From positions 372,001-436,000 of the forward strand of contig CAVSAR010000001.1 in the NCBI GenBank assembly GCA_963726085.1: 64,000 nt of DNA, given 5' to 3'. Position 1 is the stretch's first letter; each line of letters begins with the position of its first letter. Below the pieces are notes generated by a model that ran no database searches, had not been told where the DNA came from, and worked only from the letters and a program-made list of their open reading frames with translations. A program made the translations under genes and the position numbers. Positions 25,909 to 35,177 of this stretch are shown one piece after another. This stretch comes from ZC4RG30 sp963726085 (lineage in GTDB: Bacteria; Pseudomonadota; Gammaproteobacteria; Steroidobacterales; Steroidobacteraceae).

Positions 25909-27002
25909 GACGGGCAGACTGCCGGTAATTTCTGCACCTGGTATCCCTGCTGGTTCCATAGCAGCATGCCGCCTTGAAGGTTAGCCACCCTGGGGAAGCC
26001 AGCCTTCCCGAGGATCAGGGTCGCCTGGCCTGAGCGCATCCCCGCGTGACACACGGCAATCACCGGTTTATCGCGGGGCACCTCACCGAGCCGGTCCTTG
26101 AGCTGATGCAACGGTATCCACTGCGCACCGGCGATCCGTCCCAGCATTTCATGCAGCTCTTCGTTGTGTCGCACGTCCAGCACATGCACATCGTCCAGGT
26201 GCTCGGATACCCAATGCGCGTCAATCCCCAGCAGACCCGAATATCCCTGGCGTACTGGACCCCAGTCCGCCGGCTTCGGCGCTGATCCGCCCTCCGGCTT
26301 GCCGCTGCGCAGGTTGGCTGGCACCGCAATGTCCATCAGTTTCGGATGTGGCAGGTTCAGGTTCTCCATGTACCCGACAAAATCGCGTTCGTCTGCCTGT
26401 CCACCGATGCGGGGGTTATACGCACGCTCCTCGCCCACCGAGGACACCGTGCGACCCGCGTAATCGTGCCCAGGGCAGATCAGGCAATCGCCGGGCAGCG
26501 AAAAGATCTGGTCCTTGATCGAGCGGTACATGATGTGCGCGTCGCCTTGCTGGAAATCGCAGCGTCCGGCGCCGCGAATCAGCAGGCAGTCGCCCGTAAA
26601 TGCCATCCCCTTGTCGTCCGTGACGAAAGTCAGGCAGCCTGCCGTGTGCCCCGGAGTCTCGCGCACCTCCAGCCAATGCTCGCCAAATCGAACGCGATCG
26701 CCCTGCCCCAGCCACAGGTCCGGGCCGCTGATTTGCCCGGCACTGTGTTTGGACACGCCGATGCGGCAACCGGTGGCTTCCTGCATCAGCCAGCTACCCG
26801 TCACGTGATCCGCGTGGCAGTGGGTGTCAAGGGTCGCCACCAGCTTCAGCCCGAGCTCCTCGATCAACGCCAGGTCGCGGAAATGTTGCTCGAACACCGG
26901 ATCAATGAGCACTGCCTCATGGCTTGCCGGATCGCCCAACAGATACGTATAGGTTGACGACGCCGCGTCGAACAGTTGCCTGAATATGAGCGTGCCGGAC
27001 AT
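25905..27002 (-). CDS. Persulfide dioxygenase-rhodanese fusion (ETHE1-like)
   Basis: A 365-aa fusion. Residues 1-240 form an ETHE1-type MBL-fold persulfide dioxygenase: HCHADH at 61-66, PGHTAG (His119), GDCL (Asp138) and PGHDYAGRTVSSV. These supply one Fe(II) site that oxidises glutathione persulfide to sulfite. Residues from about 260 form a rhodanese domain with active-site Cys in VCHAGMRSGQ, which can move sulfane sulfur between thiosulfate and glutathione. Such PRF fusions are known from Burkholderia. I start at the ATG at 27002; the longer frame is antisense or upstream noise. The protein is cytoplasmic and serves sulfide detoxification. Confidence 0.92.
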   Translation of the reverse strand: MSGTLIFRQLFDAASSTYTYLLGDPASHEAVLIDPVFEQHFRDLALIEELGLKLVATLDTHCHADHVTGSWLMQEATGCRIGVSKHSAGQISGPDLWLGQGDRVRFGEHWLEVRETPGHTAGCLTFVTDDKGMAFTGDCLLIRGAGRCDFQQGDAHIMYRSIKDQIFSLPGDCLICPGHDYAGRTVSSVGEERAYNPRIGGQADERDFVGYMENLNLPHPKLMDIAVPANLRSGKPEGGSAPKPADWGPVRQGYSGLLGIDAHWVSEHLDDVHVLDVRHNEELHEMLGRIAGAQWIPLHQLKDRLGEVPRDKPVIAVCHAGMRSGQATLILGKAGFPRVANLQGGMLLWNQQGYQVQKLPAVCPS

Positions 27003-27012
27003 GGTCGCCACT

Positions 27013-27273
27013 CTATCCCAGCAGCGGATGGCCCTGCGGCAATTGATGCGCGTACCACGTTGCCAGCCGGTGACGGACCGTCTTTTCGGACACCTGGTCC
27101 TCAGGCATTGGCGCGATTTTTTTGTCGTGCACCAGCAGGCGATAGACATACAGCGCCTTGTCTCGCGCCGAATCGGTGGCCTCGAACTGCACCGCCTTGC
27201 GTCCTTCGGCATACTGGACGCCGGCGACCAGGGCTGCCTTGAACAACTCCGCCTCGTGCTTGAGTTTCTTCAT
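27013..27273 (-). CDS. Small conserved protein (DUF5062-like)
   Basis: An 86-aa cytoplasmic protein without signal or membrane helix. The pattern MKKLKHEAELFKAAL, then ATDSARDKALYVYRLLV and EKTVRHRLATWYAHQLP, resembles the small DUF5062 family of gammaproteobacteria; this is from memory and not certain. A GTG at 27282 is a possible earlier start. It lies ten bases upstream of the persulfide dioxygenase start and follows the methyltransferase after twelve bases, so the three are probably cotranscribed. Function unknown. Confidence 0.6.
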   Translation of the reverse strand: MKKLKHEAELFKAALVAGVQYAEGRKAVQFEATDSARDKALYVYRLLVHDKKIAPMPEDQVSEKTVRHRLATWYAHQLPQGHPLLG

Positions 27274-27285
27274 CGCGGTCACCGC

Positions 27286-28086
27286 TTATATCGCCCGGAA
27301 CACCCCCCTGACAAGCCGCACGCGTCCTTCCTGGAGACTACGACGCGCATTGGTGGCCTTTAGCGCCAGGTCGTCCACGTACACACCCAGGGACAGCTGC
27401 GCGGGCCCGGCAGGCTCGGGTGGCCGGTTCAAATGCGCTTCACTGGTGTCCTCAAGCAGCTCGACGGCGAAACCGCTGGCCACCAGCAGCCCCTGCATCT
27501 CATCGACGGTGACCAGGCAGTTGTCCGCTGGGTCCGTGGCCCAGGGCAGCGGATAGTACGACGCAACGAGCGTTCCTGCGGCCATCTCCTGGAAGGCAAA
27601 TCGACCGCCGGGCTTGAGTACCCGGCGGATCTCGGCATAGAGCTTGTGCTTGTTGCCGATGTTCATGCCGACGTTCTGCATCCATACAACGTCAAAGGAA
27701 CCGTCGTGAAACGGCAGGAACAGTGCACTGCCTTCGTACACCCCGACCTGACTGTCCAGGCCAGTCAGCCGATTAAGCAGTTCTGCCCCTACGCAGTAAT
27801 CTGCCGACAATTCCACGCAATCGACACGGCAGTCAATCCTGGAGGCGATCAGCCGCGCGGAGCCACCCAATCCCGCCCCCACGTCCAGCACGCGATGCCC
27901 AGCACTGATCCGGGCCCCGTCCAGAAGTTCCAGGGATGCCCGCAGCCCTCCCGTGTGGAAATGATCCAGTGCCGCCAGGGACTCGGCGGACAGGCGCTGG
28001 TCGGGGTTCAATCCTGCAGCGCGAATGGCCGCCAGGATACGCGCCTCGATATCGCGGGCCGAGTAATGGGCTTCGAGGCTGTCCAT
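27286..28086 (-). CDS. Class I SAM-dependent methyltransferase
   Basis: A 266-aa cytoplasmic methyltransferase. Motif I is VLDVGAGLGGSAR, followed by the acidic residue in DCVELS, then SFDVVWMQNVGMNI (motif IV) and LKPGGRFAFQEM (motif VI). It resembles the UbiE/glycine-sarcosine methyltransferase type, which act on small molecules. It sits between the small DUF5062-like gene and the Rieske oxygenase, with eleven bases to the latter. Substrate unknown. Confidence 0.85.
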   Translation of the reverse strand: MDSLEAHYSARDIEARILAAIRAAGLNPDQRLSAESLAALDHFHTGGLRASLELLDGARISAGHRVLDVGAGLGGSARLIASRIDCRVDCVELSADYCVGAELLNRLTGLDSQVGVYEGSALFLPFHDGSFDVVWMQNVGMNIGNKHKLYAEIRRVLKPGGRFAFQEMAAGTLVASYYPLPWATDPADNCLVTVDEMQGLLVASGFAVELLEDTSEAHLNRPPEPAGPAQLSLGVYVDDLALKATNARRSLQEGRVRLVRGVFRAI

Positions 28087-28097
28087 GCGGCCGATAT

Positions 28098-29156
28098 CTA
28101 ACCCGATTCTTCCGCGCGGAGCTTGTCCACGAGACGACGATACATCACCGGCGCCCGGTCGACGTCGAACAGGATCATGCGTCGCGACGGTTCGGCATCG
28201 ATGATGCGCTGCTGCGCCGTCAGCATCACCCGGTCCTCGAGGAAAGCCTTGTAACCCAAGTCGAAGAACGCCTGCTTTAGTTTCTCGCCACCGGCCTCCC
28301 TGGCCCAGGGACCGAAGCAGAAGAAGTAGGAGGTCGTGCGCTTCGTCAAGGGAGTCACCGCCTGCGCAGTGAAGGTCGAGGAAATCGGTTCTTCCACTGG
28401 ACGGGCGCCGCCGGCACGCTCGGCGGCGCCGGGCAGGTAGCTGTTGGTTGTGAGCAGAAAATACCCGGGGACCAGGTACTCAAACGTGGACAGCACGTCG
28501 CAATACGGACCGACTGTGGACTCCCGGTGAGGCGGTGTGCGTGCATTGCTCATCCATCGTTCCACGCGAACGCCACGCGGCAAAGGGGTGATGCGCACTT
28601 CGGCGGTGGCCCAGGCCTTGCTGGTGTCAGCGCTGCCTCCGCCAAAGGAATTGCGGTGCACCCAGGCGATATGAGACAGGTCCAGCAGGTTGTCCTGGAT
28701 CAACTCGTAGTTGACCTCATAGTCCATCCGTCCCGGCAGCATCTGCCAGCGCGGATCCTCGTAGCCCACGAAGCCGGGCAACAGCGACTCGTCGACCTTG
28801 TCCAAAGCGCCCATCCAGACAAACACCGCGCTGTAGCGCTCGATCACCGGATAGCTGCGAACTTTCATCGCCTTCGGGATGGAAATACTGCCGGGCATTT
28901 CGGTACATGCCCCGGAAGGGCCGAACTTCAGCCCGTGGTACATGCACCGCAGGTCATCCCCTTCGACCTGGCCATGGGAAAGCGGCGCCAGGCGATGGCA
29001 ACACCGGTCCTCCAGGGCAACCAGTGCGCCATCGGCTTGCCGATAGAACACCAGTGGTTCGTCGATCAACGTGACTGGCGTAGGGGATCCCGCGGGGAAA
29101 TCCTTGATCCACCCGGCCATGTACCAGGCGTTTCGGACGTACGATCCGGAAATCAC
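28098..29156 (-). CDS. Rieske non-heme iron oxygenase (VanA-like)
   Basis: A 352-aa oxygenase subunit. The Rieske [2Fe-2S] ligands are Cys52, His54, Cys71 and His74 (RCCHRLAPLS ... CMYHG). The mononuclear iron site is DNLLDLSHIAWVH. The size and lack of a long C-terminal beta-subunit partner fit the vanillate O-demethylase/toluenesulfonate monooxygenase group, which need a separate reductase; none is encoded here. The start is GTG at 29156, overlapping the MFS stop as GTGA. With the MFS transporter and SMP-30 lactonase it forms a small catabolic unit, probably for an aromatic or methoxylated compound. Confidence 0.9.
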   Translation of the reverse strand: MISGSYVRNAWYMAGWIKDFPAGSPTPVTLIDEPLVFYRQADGALVALEDRCCHRLAPLSHGQVEGDDLRCMYHGLKFGPSGACTEMPGSISIPKAMKVRSYPVIERYSAVFVWMGALDKVDESLLPGFVGYEDPRWQMLPGRMDYEVNYELIQDNLLDLSHIAWVHRNSFGGGSADTSKAWATAEVRITPLPRGVRVERWMSNARTPPHRESTVGPYCDVLSTFEYLVPGYFLLTTNSYLPGAAERAGGARPVEEPISSTFTAQAVTPLTKRTTSYFFCFGPWAREAGGEKLKQAFFDLGYKAFLEDRVMLTAQQRIIDAEPSRRMILFDVDRAPVMYRRLVDKLRAEESG

Positions 29157-30319
29157 TTTTCGGCCCTCTCGCGCAATCTGACCACGCGCAAAGCCACTGG
29201 CACCATCACCGCGACCATCAGCGCACAGATGAAATACGGCGCGTCCGCATGATAGGCATACACAAAGCCGAAGAACGGCGGTGCGACGATTCGTGAAAAG
29301 GCATTTGATGCCATGTTAAGTCCCATCACGCTGCCCTGCCGGTCCGGCGGGGCGGTGCGCGAGACCAGTGCGCCGGCGTTTGGAAATGCCAGGCTATGGC
29401 CCACCATCAGCAGCGACATCAGCGCCACCGACGCGGCAGGCAGACGCAGCACCGGCTGCAGCACGATCGCGAATATCAATACGATCAGCCCGCCAACGAT
29501 CACGCGTGCCTCGCCGAACCGTGCCACCAGCGGCCCAATCATGGTGCTTTGCACCAGCAGTCCGGCGCCTCCCACTGCGAGGAACGTCAGTCCCACCTCG
29601 TGCGTCGACCAGCCAAAGTTGTGCTGCGTCCACAGCCCAAATACCGCCTCCATGGACGCGAACGCGGCAATGCCGCAGAAGGCGATGAGGAACAGCCGCC
29701 ACAGCAGCGCGTGGCCGCTGACGTAGCGAAACGCCTCCGAGTAGCTCGGCGGCGGCCTCACTGCCGCGCCCCGAGGCCGCGTCTCAGGCAGCACCGCAAA
29801 TGCCCACAGCGACGCCCCTGCCGCAAGTACCGCGGCCGCCAGGATGGGCAACCTGAAACCCGCCAGCCCCGCGGCCGGATCAGCCAGCAGGCCGCCGATC
29901 GCCGGACCGGTCGCAAATCCAAGGTTGAAAGCCGCACCGAAGTAACCCATGTTCTTGGCGCGCACCTGCGGCGGCGTGATGTCGGCAATCGCGCCCTGCA
30001 CCACGCCGAAGGTCCCGCTAAAGAAACCACTGACGATACGGATCGCGATCGCGGCAGCCAGGGTCGGCGCAAAGGAGAAGGCCACGTAGCTCAGCGCCGC
30101 ACCCGCGGTCGTCATAATCAGCACCGGCCTGCGGCCGATGGCATCCGAGCGCCGCCCCCAGAAGATTTCGCCGAAAATATTACCCAGTGAGTAGGCGGCA
30201 AACAGGCAGGCGATCGCAAACGGCGACGCGCCAAACAGTGTCCCGTAGAAGGGTAAAAGGGGCAGGATCAGGCTGAAGCCGGCGATGTTGAGGAACACCG
30301 TGACCAGCAGCAGTGGCAT
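29153..30319 (-). CDS. MFS transporter (TetA/DHA-type)
   Basis: A 388-aa permease with 12 predicted helices and the loop 2-3 motif (GEIFWGRRSDAIGRRPVL) of the major facilitator superfamily. I start at the ATG at 30319, where the first helix begins; the frame runs on to 30577 without family similarity. It is eight bases after the SMP-30 stop and overlaps the Rieske start. It may import the substrate of the oxygenase or export a drug-like compound; TetA-like sequence leans to proton-coupled drug antiport, the gene context to catabolism. Confidence 0.88.
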   Translation of the reverse strand: MPLLLVTVFLNIAGFSLILPLLPFYGTLFGASPFAIACLFAAYSLGNIFGEIFWGRRSDAIGRRPVLIMTTAGAALSYVAFSFAPTLAAAIAIRIVSGFFSGTFGVVQGAIADITPPQVRAKNMGYFGAAFNLGFATGPAIGGLLADPAAGLAGFRLPILAAAVLAAGASLWAFAVLPETRPRGAAVRPPPSYSEAFRYVSGHALLWRLFLIAFCGIAAFASMEAVFGLWTQHNFGWSTHEVGLTFLAVGGAGLLVQSTMIGPLVARFGEARVIVGGLIVLIFAIVLQPVLRLPAASVALMSLLMVGHSLAFPNAGALVSRTAPPDRQGSVMGLNMASNAFSRIVAPPFFGFVYAYHADAPYFICALMVAVMVPVALRVVRLRERAEK

Positions 30320-30327
30320 GGGGGCCT

Positions 30328-31197
30328 TCACCCGCCGAATCTGGGTTCCGGCAAGCCGCGGATGCCCAACCCCTCGATGACGAATGTAGAGCCGTCCAGC
30401 GGATCGGCGGGCCGGCCCAGGAACGCCGGGCTCAAGGTCGGTACGTAAATCTTGTCCAGATCCGGCCCACCAAACATCACGCTGCCTGGCAGCTTCAGCG
30501 GCATATCGATGATCCGTTCGATGTTGCCATCGGGGCGGAAGCGCACCAGCTTTGCGCCTTCGCAGATTGCGCTCCACACGCAGCCCTCGACATCAACAGT
30601 GGCCCCATCAGGGATGCCGCCAAGGTTCTCGGTGCTTGCAAACGGCCGACGGTTTGCGACCGTGCCGGTGGCAAGGTCGTAGTCGTAAGCATAGATGAGC
30701 TTGCGAATGCTGTCGGCGTGATAGAACACCTTGTCGTCCGGGGACCAGCACGGGCCGTTTGCCAGGAAGATGTCTGCGTCGATCTGCCGCAGCGCCGTGG
30801 CGCCTGGATCCAGTGCGTAGAGCTTGCCACGCGCCTCCTTCATGCCTCGGTCGCTAGAACCGACGATGAATCGGCCACGCCGATCCACCTTGCCGTCGGC
30901 CAGCTGCACCTGCTCGTTGAGGTCCGGACTGCTTGCCAGCAGGACGCATACGCCAGTTACGAAATCCAGGCTGTGGACGCCGTTGGCCAGGGCCACGATG
31001 GCGCCGCCATCCTTGCGGATAGCCATCGAGCCGATGATATTGGGTACGGACCAGCGCTGGGTGGCACCAGTCACCGGCTCAAGGCAATGGACGTGCTTCT
31101 GGAGAATGTCGATCCAGTAAAGCCGCTGGCTTTGCACGTCCCAGACAGGTCCCTCGCCGACAGAGCACTGTGGCACGTCCAGTCGCGTGATTTTCAT
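30328..31197 (-). CDS. SMP-30/gluconolactonase family lactonase
   Basis: A 289-aa six-bladed propeller hydrolase. The family metal site is recognisable: the Glu of GEGPVWD, an Asn/Asp in the middle blades (FLANGPCWSPDD) and the Asp of GGIPDGATVD. Members open sugar or aromatic lactones with Ca2+ or Zn2+ in the cytoplasm. I start at the ATG at 31197; the longer frame has no similarity. It is the first gene of the SMP30-MFS-Rieske unit. Confidence 0.88.
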   Translation of the reverse strand: MKITRLDVPQCSVGEGPVWDVQSQRLYWIDILQKHVHCLEPVTGATQRWSVPNIIGSMAIRKDGGAIVALANGVHSLDFVTGVCVLLASSPDLNEQVQLADGKVDRRGRFIVGSSDRGMKEARGKLYALDPGATALRQIDADIFLANGPCWSPDDKVFYHADSIRKLIYAYDYDLATGTVANRRPFASTENLGGIPDGATVDVEGCVWSAICEGAKLVRFRPDGNIERIIDMPLKLPGSVMFGGPDLDKIYVPTLSPAFLGRPADPLDGSTFVIEGLGIRGLPEPRFGG

Positions 31198-31258
31198 TGT
31201 CTTGTTCCTGCGACCAGCGGTTGCGCGATACAACCGGCCAATAGTAGCCGCTGGTGGG

Positions 31259-32590
31259 CTAAAGCTGTAGCTGCAGCCGGGTCTGGAAGAACTGCGTGGC
31301 ACCTTTGACGTTGAAGCGATCCAGCACGCCGTAGCCATAGCCAATCTCAAGGCGCACGTTATCCGACATGTGCCAGTTCAGTACCGGCGTGATGCGCCAG
31401 AACTTGCCGCCATGGATGGTCCCAGAATCCAGGTCCGCATACGAGTACCGCAGTACGGCCTCCCAAGCACCCCGACCACCATCGAACACGCTGCTATTCG
31501 GCGATATGCGATCGAAAAAAGCGCCCTTGGTGTTGTACGGGCGTATTTCCCCGGTGATTGTATACGCCGCGAAAATTTCCCCACCATGGAAGGTCGGATT
31601 GTGCGTCTCCGGGGAGCTTACGTAATTGATCATGTACTCCGCGCCGAACATCAGCGGCCCGGGCCGGTAGTACGCCTCAAGTCCGACTATGTCGGAGTGG
31701 TTGGCGGCGAACTTGCCAGTGTCAATCGCGTAGCTCTGCGCCGCGTAAGCCTCGGGTTTGGAACGGTACTGCAGGAAGCCATCTTCGGCCTTAGCCCAGC
31801 GAAAGACCGCGGCCAAATGCAGTAGCCGGTTGGGGTCGGAAAGCAGGAACGGCAGCAACACCGCGCGAGCTACAACCTGCTCGTCATTCTTGTTGAAGGA
31901 TTCCGTCTCCGAGAGCCCATCCTTGAACCAGCCCAGGCTGTATACCACCCTGCCATCAGGGGAGTTGCCCATCCATTTGAGGCCGTCGGCCAGGATAGGC
32001 ACGAACGCGTCGTTGATAGCCGCGCGCTCGATCGTCCAACCCTGGTATCCGACCATCAACTTGTTGGTGGAAAGGCCTTCCTTGGTACGGCCGACAAAGA
32101 TTCGGCCATCGAGCTTGGGTATCTCGTACTGCAGACCGGTCTGCCGGAATTTCCATTGGTCCGCGCTAGTGTCGTACATGTAGCCAAACGTATAGCTCAG
32201 GCCGGCGATCTTTGGGAATGCCCCCTTGATCACAAGCCGAGAATCGCGCACGTTGCCCTGGCCGTTCAACGACATCTGGGTCTTGCTGTCCTCGTCCTGG
32301 CCGTACGCGGTGTAGTCATAGAGAAAGCCACCGCCAACCCGCATCGTCATGTACGGCCCCTCGTACGAGTTCCAGCTGACCAGCTGGCGCCGCGGGACAT
32401 CGCCATCGGCAGCCGAGGCATCAGCCGAATCCTCCAGCGAGGCGAGGGCCAAATCCGCCTCGCTCGGCGCCTCACCTGACCGCGCAGCCAGTGGAGCCAG
32501 GGCCAGCAGCAGCGTACAGGCGCCCGCGATCCGCACTCCCGTTCCCACGGAAGCGCGCGATCTTGGCGCTAATATCAGATGCAAGCTCAA
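31259..32590 (-). CDS. Phosphate-selective porin O/P family outer-membrane protein
   Basis: A 443-aa outer-membrane beta-barrel. A signal peptide (hydrophobic core about residues 22-35) precedes an acidic linker and then alternating strands with regular Tyr/Trp girdles, ending in Leu (LQLQL). It resembles OprO/OprP porins, which form trimers for small anions. The start is TTG at 32590, overlapping the asparaginase stop (TTGA). It is the last gene of the DcaP-aspartase-asparaginase operon and presumably admits or releases acidic amino acids or dicarboxylates. Confidence 0.85.
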   Translation of the reverse strand: MSLHLILAPRSRASVGTGVRIAGACTLLLALAPLAARSGEAPSEADLALASLEDSADASAADGDVPRRQLVSWNSYEGPYMTMRVGGGFLYDYTAYGQDEDSKTQMSLNGQGNVRDSRLVIKGAFPKIAGLSYTFGYMYDTSADQWKFRQTGLQYEIPKLDGRIFVGRTKEGLSTNKLMVGYQGWTIERAAINDAFVPILADGLKWMGNSPDGRVVYSLGWFKDGLSETESFNKNDEQVVARAVLLPFLLSDPNRLLHLAAVFRWAKAEDGFLQYRSKPEAYAAQSYAIDTGKFAANHSDIVGLEAYYRPGPLMFGAEYMINYVSSPETHNPTFHGGEIFAAYTITGEIRPYNTKGAFFDRISPNSSVFDGGRGAWEAVLRYSYADLDSGTIHGGKFWRITPVLNWHMSDNVRLEIGYGYGVLDRFNVKGATQFFQTRLQLQL

Positions 32591-33666
32591 TAAGTCCGGT
32601 AGAGAGACTGGATATTGTCCGGCGTGCGCTTTGTCAGCAGCGCCAGCGACAGCAGGATGCGCGCCTTCTGTGGGTTGAGCTCGTCGGAAGCGATAAAGCC
32701 CAGCTTGTCGTCATCCAGCTCTACATTGCGCCCCACCAGGCCCGTGGGCACGCGGCTGGCGCGAACCACGACCACACCCTTCTTTACGGCGGCGGCGGCA
32801 GCATCAACCATGGCCTTGGTCATGTTGCCGTTGCCTACGCCTGCAATCACGATGCCCTTGGCGCCCTTGGCCACTGCTGCTTCGATCATCGCACCGTCTG
32901 CGCTAACACCAGCGAAAACGATGTCGACACGCGGCAGCGTTGTAACCTTGGAAATGTCGAACTCGCTGGCGGTGGTGTGCTTCCAGACCGGACTCTGGTA
33001 CCAGTCGTTCTTGCCGTAGCTGGCAGTGCCGATCACGCCGCGCAGTGGCGACTGGAAAGTCTCCACCGACGTGGTACTTGTCTTGGTGAGTGAATGCGCG
33101 CCCTGGATGGTGTCATTCATGACGACCAGAACGCCCCGACCCTTTGCGGCCGGATCAACAGCGACACCCACTGCGTTGTAGAGGTTCAGCGGACCGTCGG
33201 CGCTGACCGCCGTCGAGGGCCGCATCGATCCAACGATCACCACCGGCTTGTTTGTCTTGACGGTGAGATTCAGGAAGAACGCGGATTCCTCCAGTGTGTC
33301 GGTGCCGTGCGTGATCACAAAGCCATCGGTACCGGCGCCCGGGGCCAGCTCATTGATGCGCTTGGCCACCTTGAGCAGGATGTCGAAGGACATATCCTGT
33401 GAACCGACATTGGCGATCTGCTCGCCCTTGACGGTGGCGAGCTTATCGATTCCCGGAACTGCCTTCAGCATCGCATCGATGGTGACGGCGCCAGAGGTAT
33501 ATCCCGATTGCGTGCCCGTGGCCGCCGCGCCGGCAATGGTGCCGCCGGTGGCCAGGATCACGACATTGGGCTTCTTTGGCGCCGGCGTTTGCGCCACGGC
33601 GACTTGCACTGCCGCTGCCGCGAACAGTACGGCCGCTGCAAACTTTAAGCTTCGAATGTGAAACAT
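32587..33666 (-). CDS. ansB: Periplasmic type II L-asparaginase (glutaminase-asparaginase)
   Basis: A 359-aa enzyme that hydrolyses L-asparagine (often also glutamine) to aspartate and ammonia. A signal peptide (residues 1-25, ending VAVA) places it in the periplasm. Catalytic residues follow E. coli AnsB: Thr43 in ILATGGTIAG, Tyr56 in SGYTSG, and Thr122-Asp123 in THGTDTLEES. A ribosome-binding site (GGGGAA) precedes the ATG, 19 bases after the aspartase stop. The neighbours on both sides are exported, so the product aspartate is made where the next enzyme sits. Confidence 0.93.
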   Translation of the reverse strand: MFHIRSLKFAAAVLFAAAAVQVAVAQTPAPKKPNVVILATGGTIAGAAATGTQSGYTSGAVTIDAMLKAVPGIDKLATVKGEQIANVGSQDMSFDILLKVAKRINELAPGAGTDGFVITHGTDTLEESAFFLNLTVKTNKPVVIVGSMRPSTAVSADGPLNLYNAVGVAVDPAAKGRGVLVVMNDTIQGAHSLTKTSTTSVETFQSPLRGVIGTASYGKNDWYQSPVWKHTTASEFDISKVTTLPRVDIVFAGVSADGAMIEAAVAKGAKGIVIAGVGNGNMTKAMVDAAAAAVKKGVVVVRASRVPTGLVGRNVELDDDKLGFIASDELNPQKARILLSLALLTKRTPDNIQSLYRTY

Positions 33667-33685
33667 GTGTATTCCCCTGATTTCC

Positions 33686-35176
33686 CTATTTCGGATACTT
33701 GGACTTGTCGAGGTTGGTCAGCTTGACCGGGTCGAGCAGATCCTTGATCTGCGCTTCGGTCAGCACCTTCTTCTCGCGGATGATTTCCAGCAGTCCCTTG
33801 CCCGAGGCGTAGGCCTCGTTGGCCAGTTCGGTGGCTTTCTCATATCCAATCACCGGATTGAGCGCCGTGACGATGCCGACCGTGGTCTCCATATAGTGCG
33901 CAAGAACCTTCTCGTCCACGGTGATGCCGTCCACGCACTTGGTGCGCAGGGTCCAGGACCCCTTGAGCAGCAACTCCTGCGATTCCATAACTGCCAGACC
34001 GGCCAGGGGTTCATAGGCGTTGAGCTGCAACTGGCCGGAATGCGCCTCAATGGTGACACCCACATTGTTGCCCATTACGCGGTAGGCAATGACGTTCATC
34101 AACTCCGGCATCACCGGATTGACCTTGCCCGGCATGATTGACGAACCCGGCTGCATGGCCGGCAAGTCGATCTCGTTGAGCCCGGCGCGCGGGCCGGACG
34201 CCAACAGGATCAGGTCACTGGAGATCTTGGAAAGCTTGATGGCGACACTGTTGAGCGCGGAAGAGTATTCCACGAACTCTTGCTGGTCCCAGGTCGCTGC
34301 GATGAGATCCTGAGCCGGAACAATGGGCTTGCCAAGAAGCTTGGCCATCTCTTTGGCCACGGCCTCGGTATATCCCTTGGGCACATTGATGCCCGTGCCA
34401 ATGGCCGACGCACCCATGTTCTGTACGTAGAGGGCCTTTTCGGCGTGCTGCAGCAGGGCGATCTCGCCCTCCAAGGACGAGCCGAAGGCGTGGAATTCCT
34501 GTCCCACGGTCATCGGCACCGCATCCTGTAGCTCAGTGCGTCCCATCTTCGGGACTTCTAGGTACTTGTTGCCCAGGGTGCGAAAGGACTTGGCCAGTTG
34601 CTGCAGCTCCGCGACCAGCTTCTCGTTGCGCAGGATGAAGGCAATCTTGATCGCCGTCGGGTACGAGTCATTGGTCGACTGCGACATGTTGAGGTCGTCG
34701 TGCGAGTCCAGGAACTGGTACTCGCCCTTCTTGTGACCACCCAGCTCCAGGCCAATGTTGGTCATTACCTCATTGACGTTCATATTGGCCGAGGTGCCCG
34801 CACCTCCCTGGTACCAGTCCACCTTGAACTGGTCGCGGTACTTGCCCTCGCGAAGTGCCGTGTAGGCCTTCTCGATCATGGCAAGCCGCTCCGGCTTCAT
34901 GGCGCCGACCTGGGTATTGGCGCGTGCAGCTGCGAGCTTCACGATGGCGAAGGCATCGATGAACTCGGGGTAGTGGTTGATGTCCACGCCGGAGATCTGG
35001 AAGTTCTCCAGTGCGCGCAGCGTCTGCACGCCGTAGTAGGCTTCCGCCGGAACCTGCCGCTCGCCGAGCAGATCCTTTTCCGTGCGGGTTGGACCGGCGG
35101 CATGTGCCGCAAATCCGCCGGAGACTGCCAGCAGGACTGCGGCCATCACAGCCGGATTCTTGATGCGAGCGTTCAT
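33686..35176 (-). CDS. aspA: Aspartate ammonia-lyase with a Sec signal peptide
   Basis: A 496-aa fumarase/aspartase superfamily enzyme that converts aspartate to fumarate and ammonia. Superfamily motifs are SQSTND (165-170) and GSSIMPGKVNP (344 on), whose Ser345 matches the catalytic base of known aspartases. The first 27 residues (MNARIKNPAVMAAVLLAVSGGF, then AAHA) are a Sec signal peptide, whereas known aspartases are cytoplasmic. GGAGG lies nine bases before the ATG, so this start is well supported. It begins one base after the DcaP stop. Together with asparaginase it would strip both nitrogens from asparagine in the periplasm. The location is read from the signal; activity is inferred. 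Confidence 0.9.
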   Translation of the reverse strand: MNARIKNPAVMAAVLLAVSGGFAAHAAGPTRTEKDLLGERQVPAEAYYGVQTLRALENFQISGVDINHYPEFIDAFAIVKLAAARANTQVGAMKPERLAMIEKAYTALREGKYRDQFKVDWYQGGAGTSANMNVNEVMTNIGLELGGHKKGEYQFLDSHDDLNMSQSTNDSYPTAIKIAFILRNEKLVAELQQLAKSFRTLGNKYLEVPKMGRTELQDAVPMTVGQEFHAFGSSLEGEIALLQHAEKALYVQNMGASAIGTGINVPKGYTEAVAKEMAKLLGKPIVPAQDLIAATWDQQEFVEYSSALNSVAIKLSKISSDLILLASGPRAGLNEIDLPAMQPGSSIMPGKVNPVMPELMNVIAYRVMGNNVGVTIEAHSGQLQLNAYEPLAGLAVMESQELLLKGSWTLRTKCVDGITVDEKVLAHYMETTVGIVTALNPVIGYEKATELANEAYASGKGLLEIIREKKVLTEAQIKDLLDPVKLTNLDKSKYPK

Positions 35177-35177
35177 G

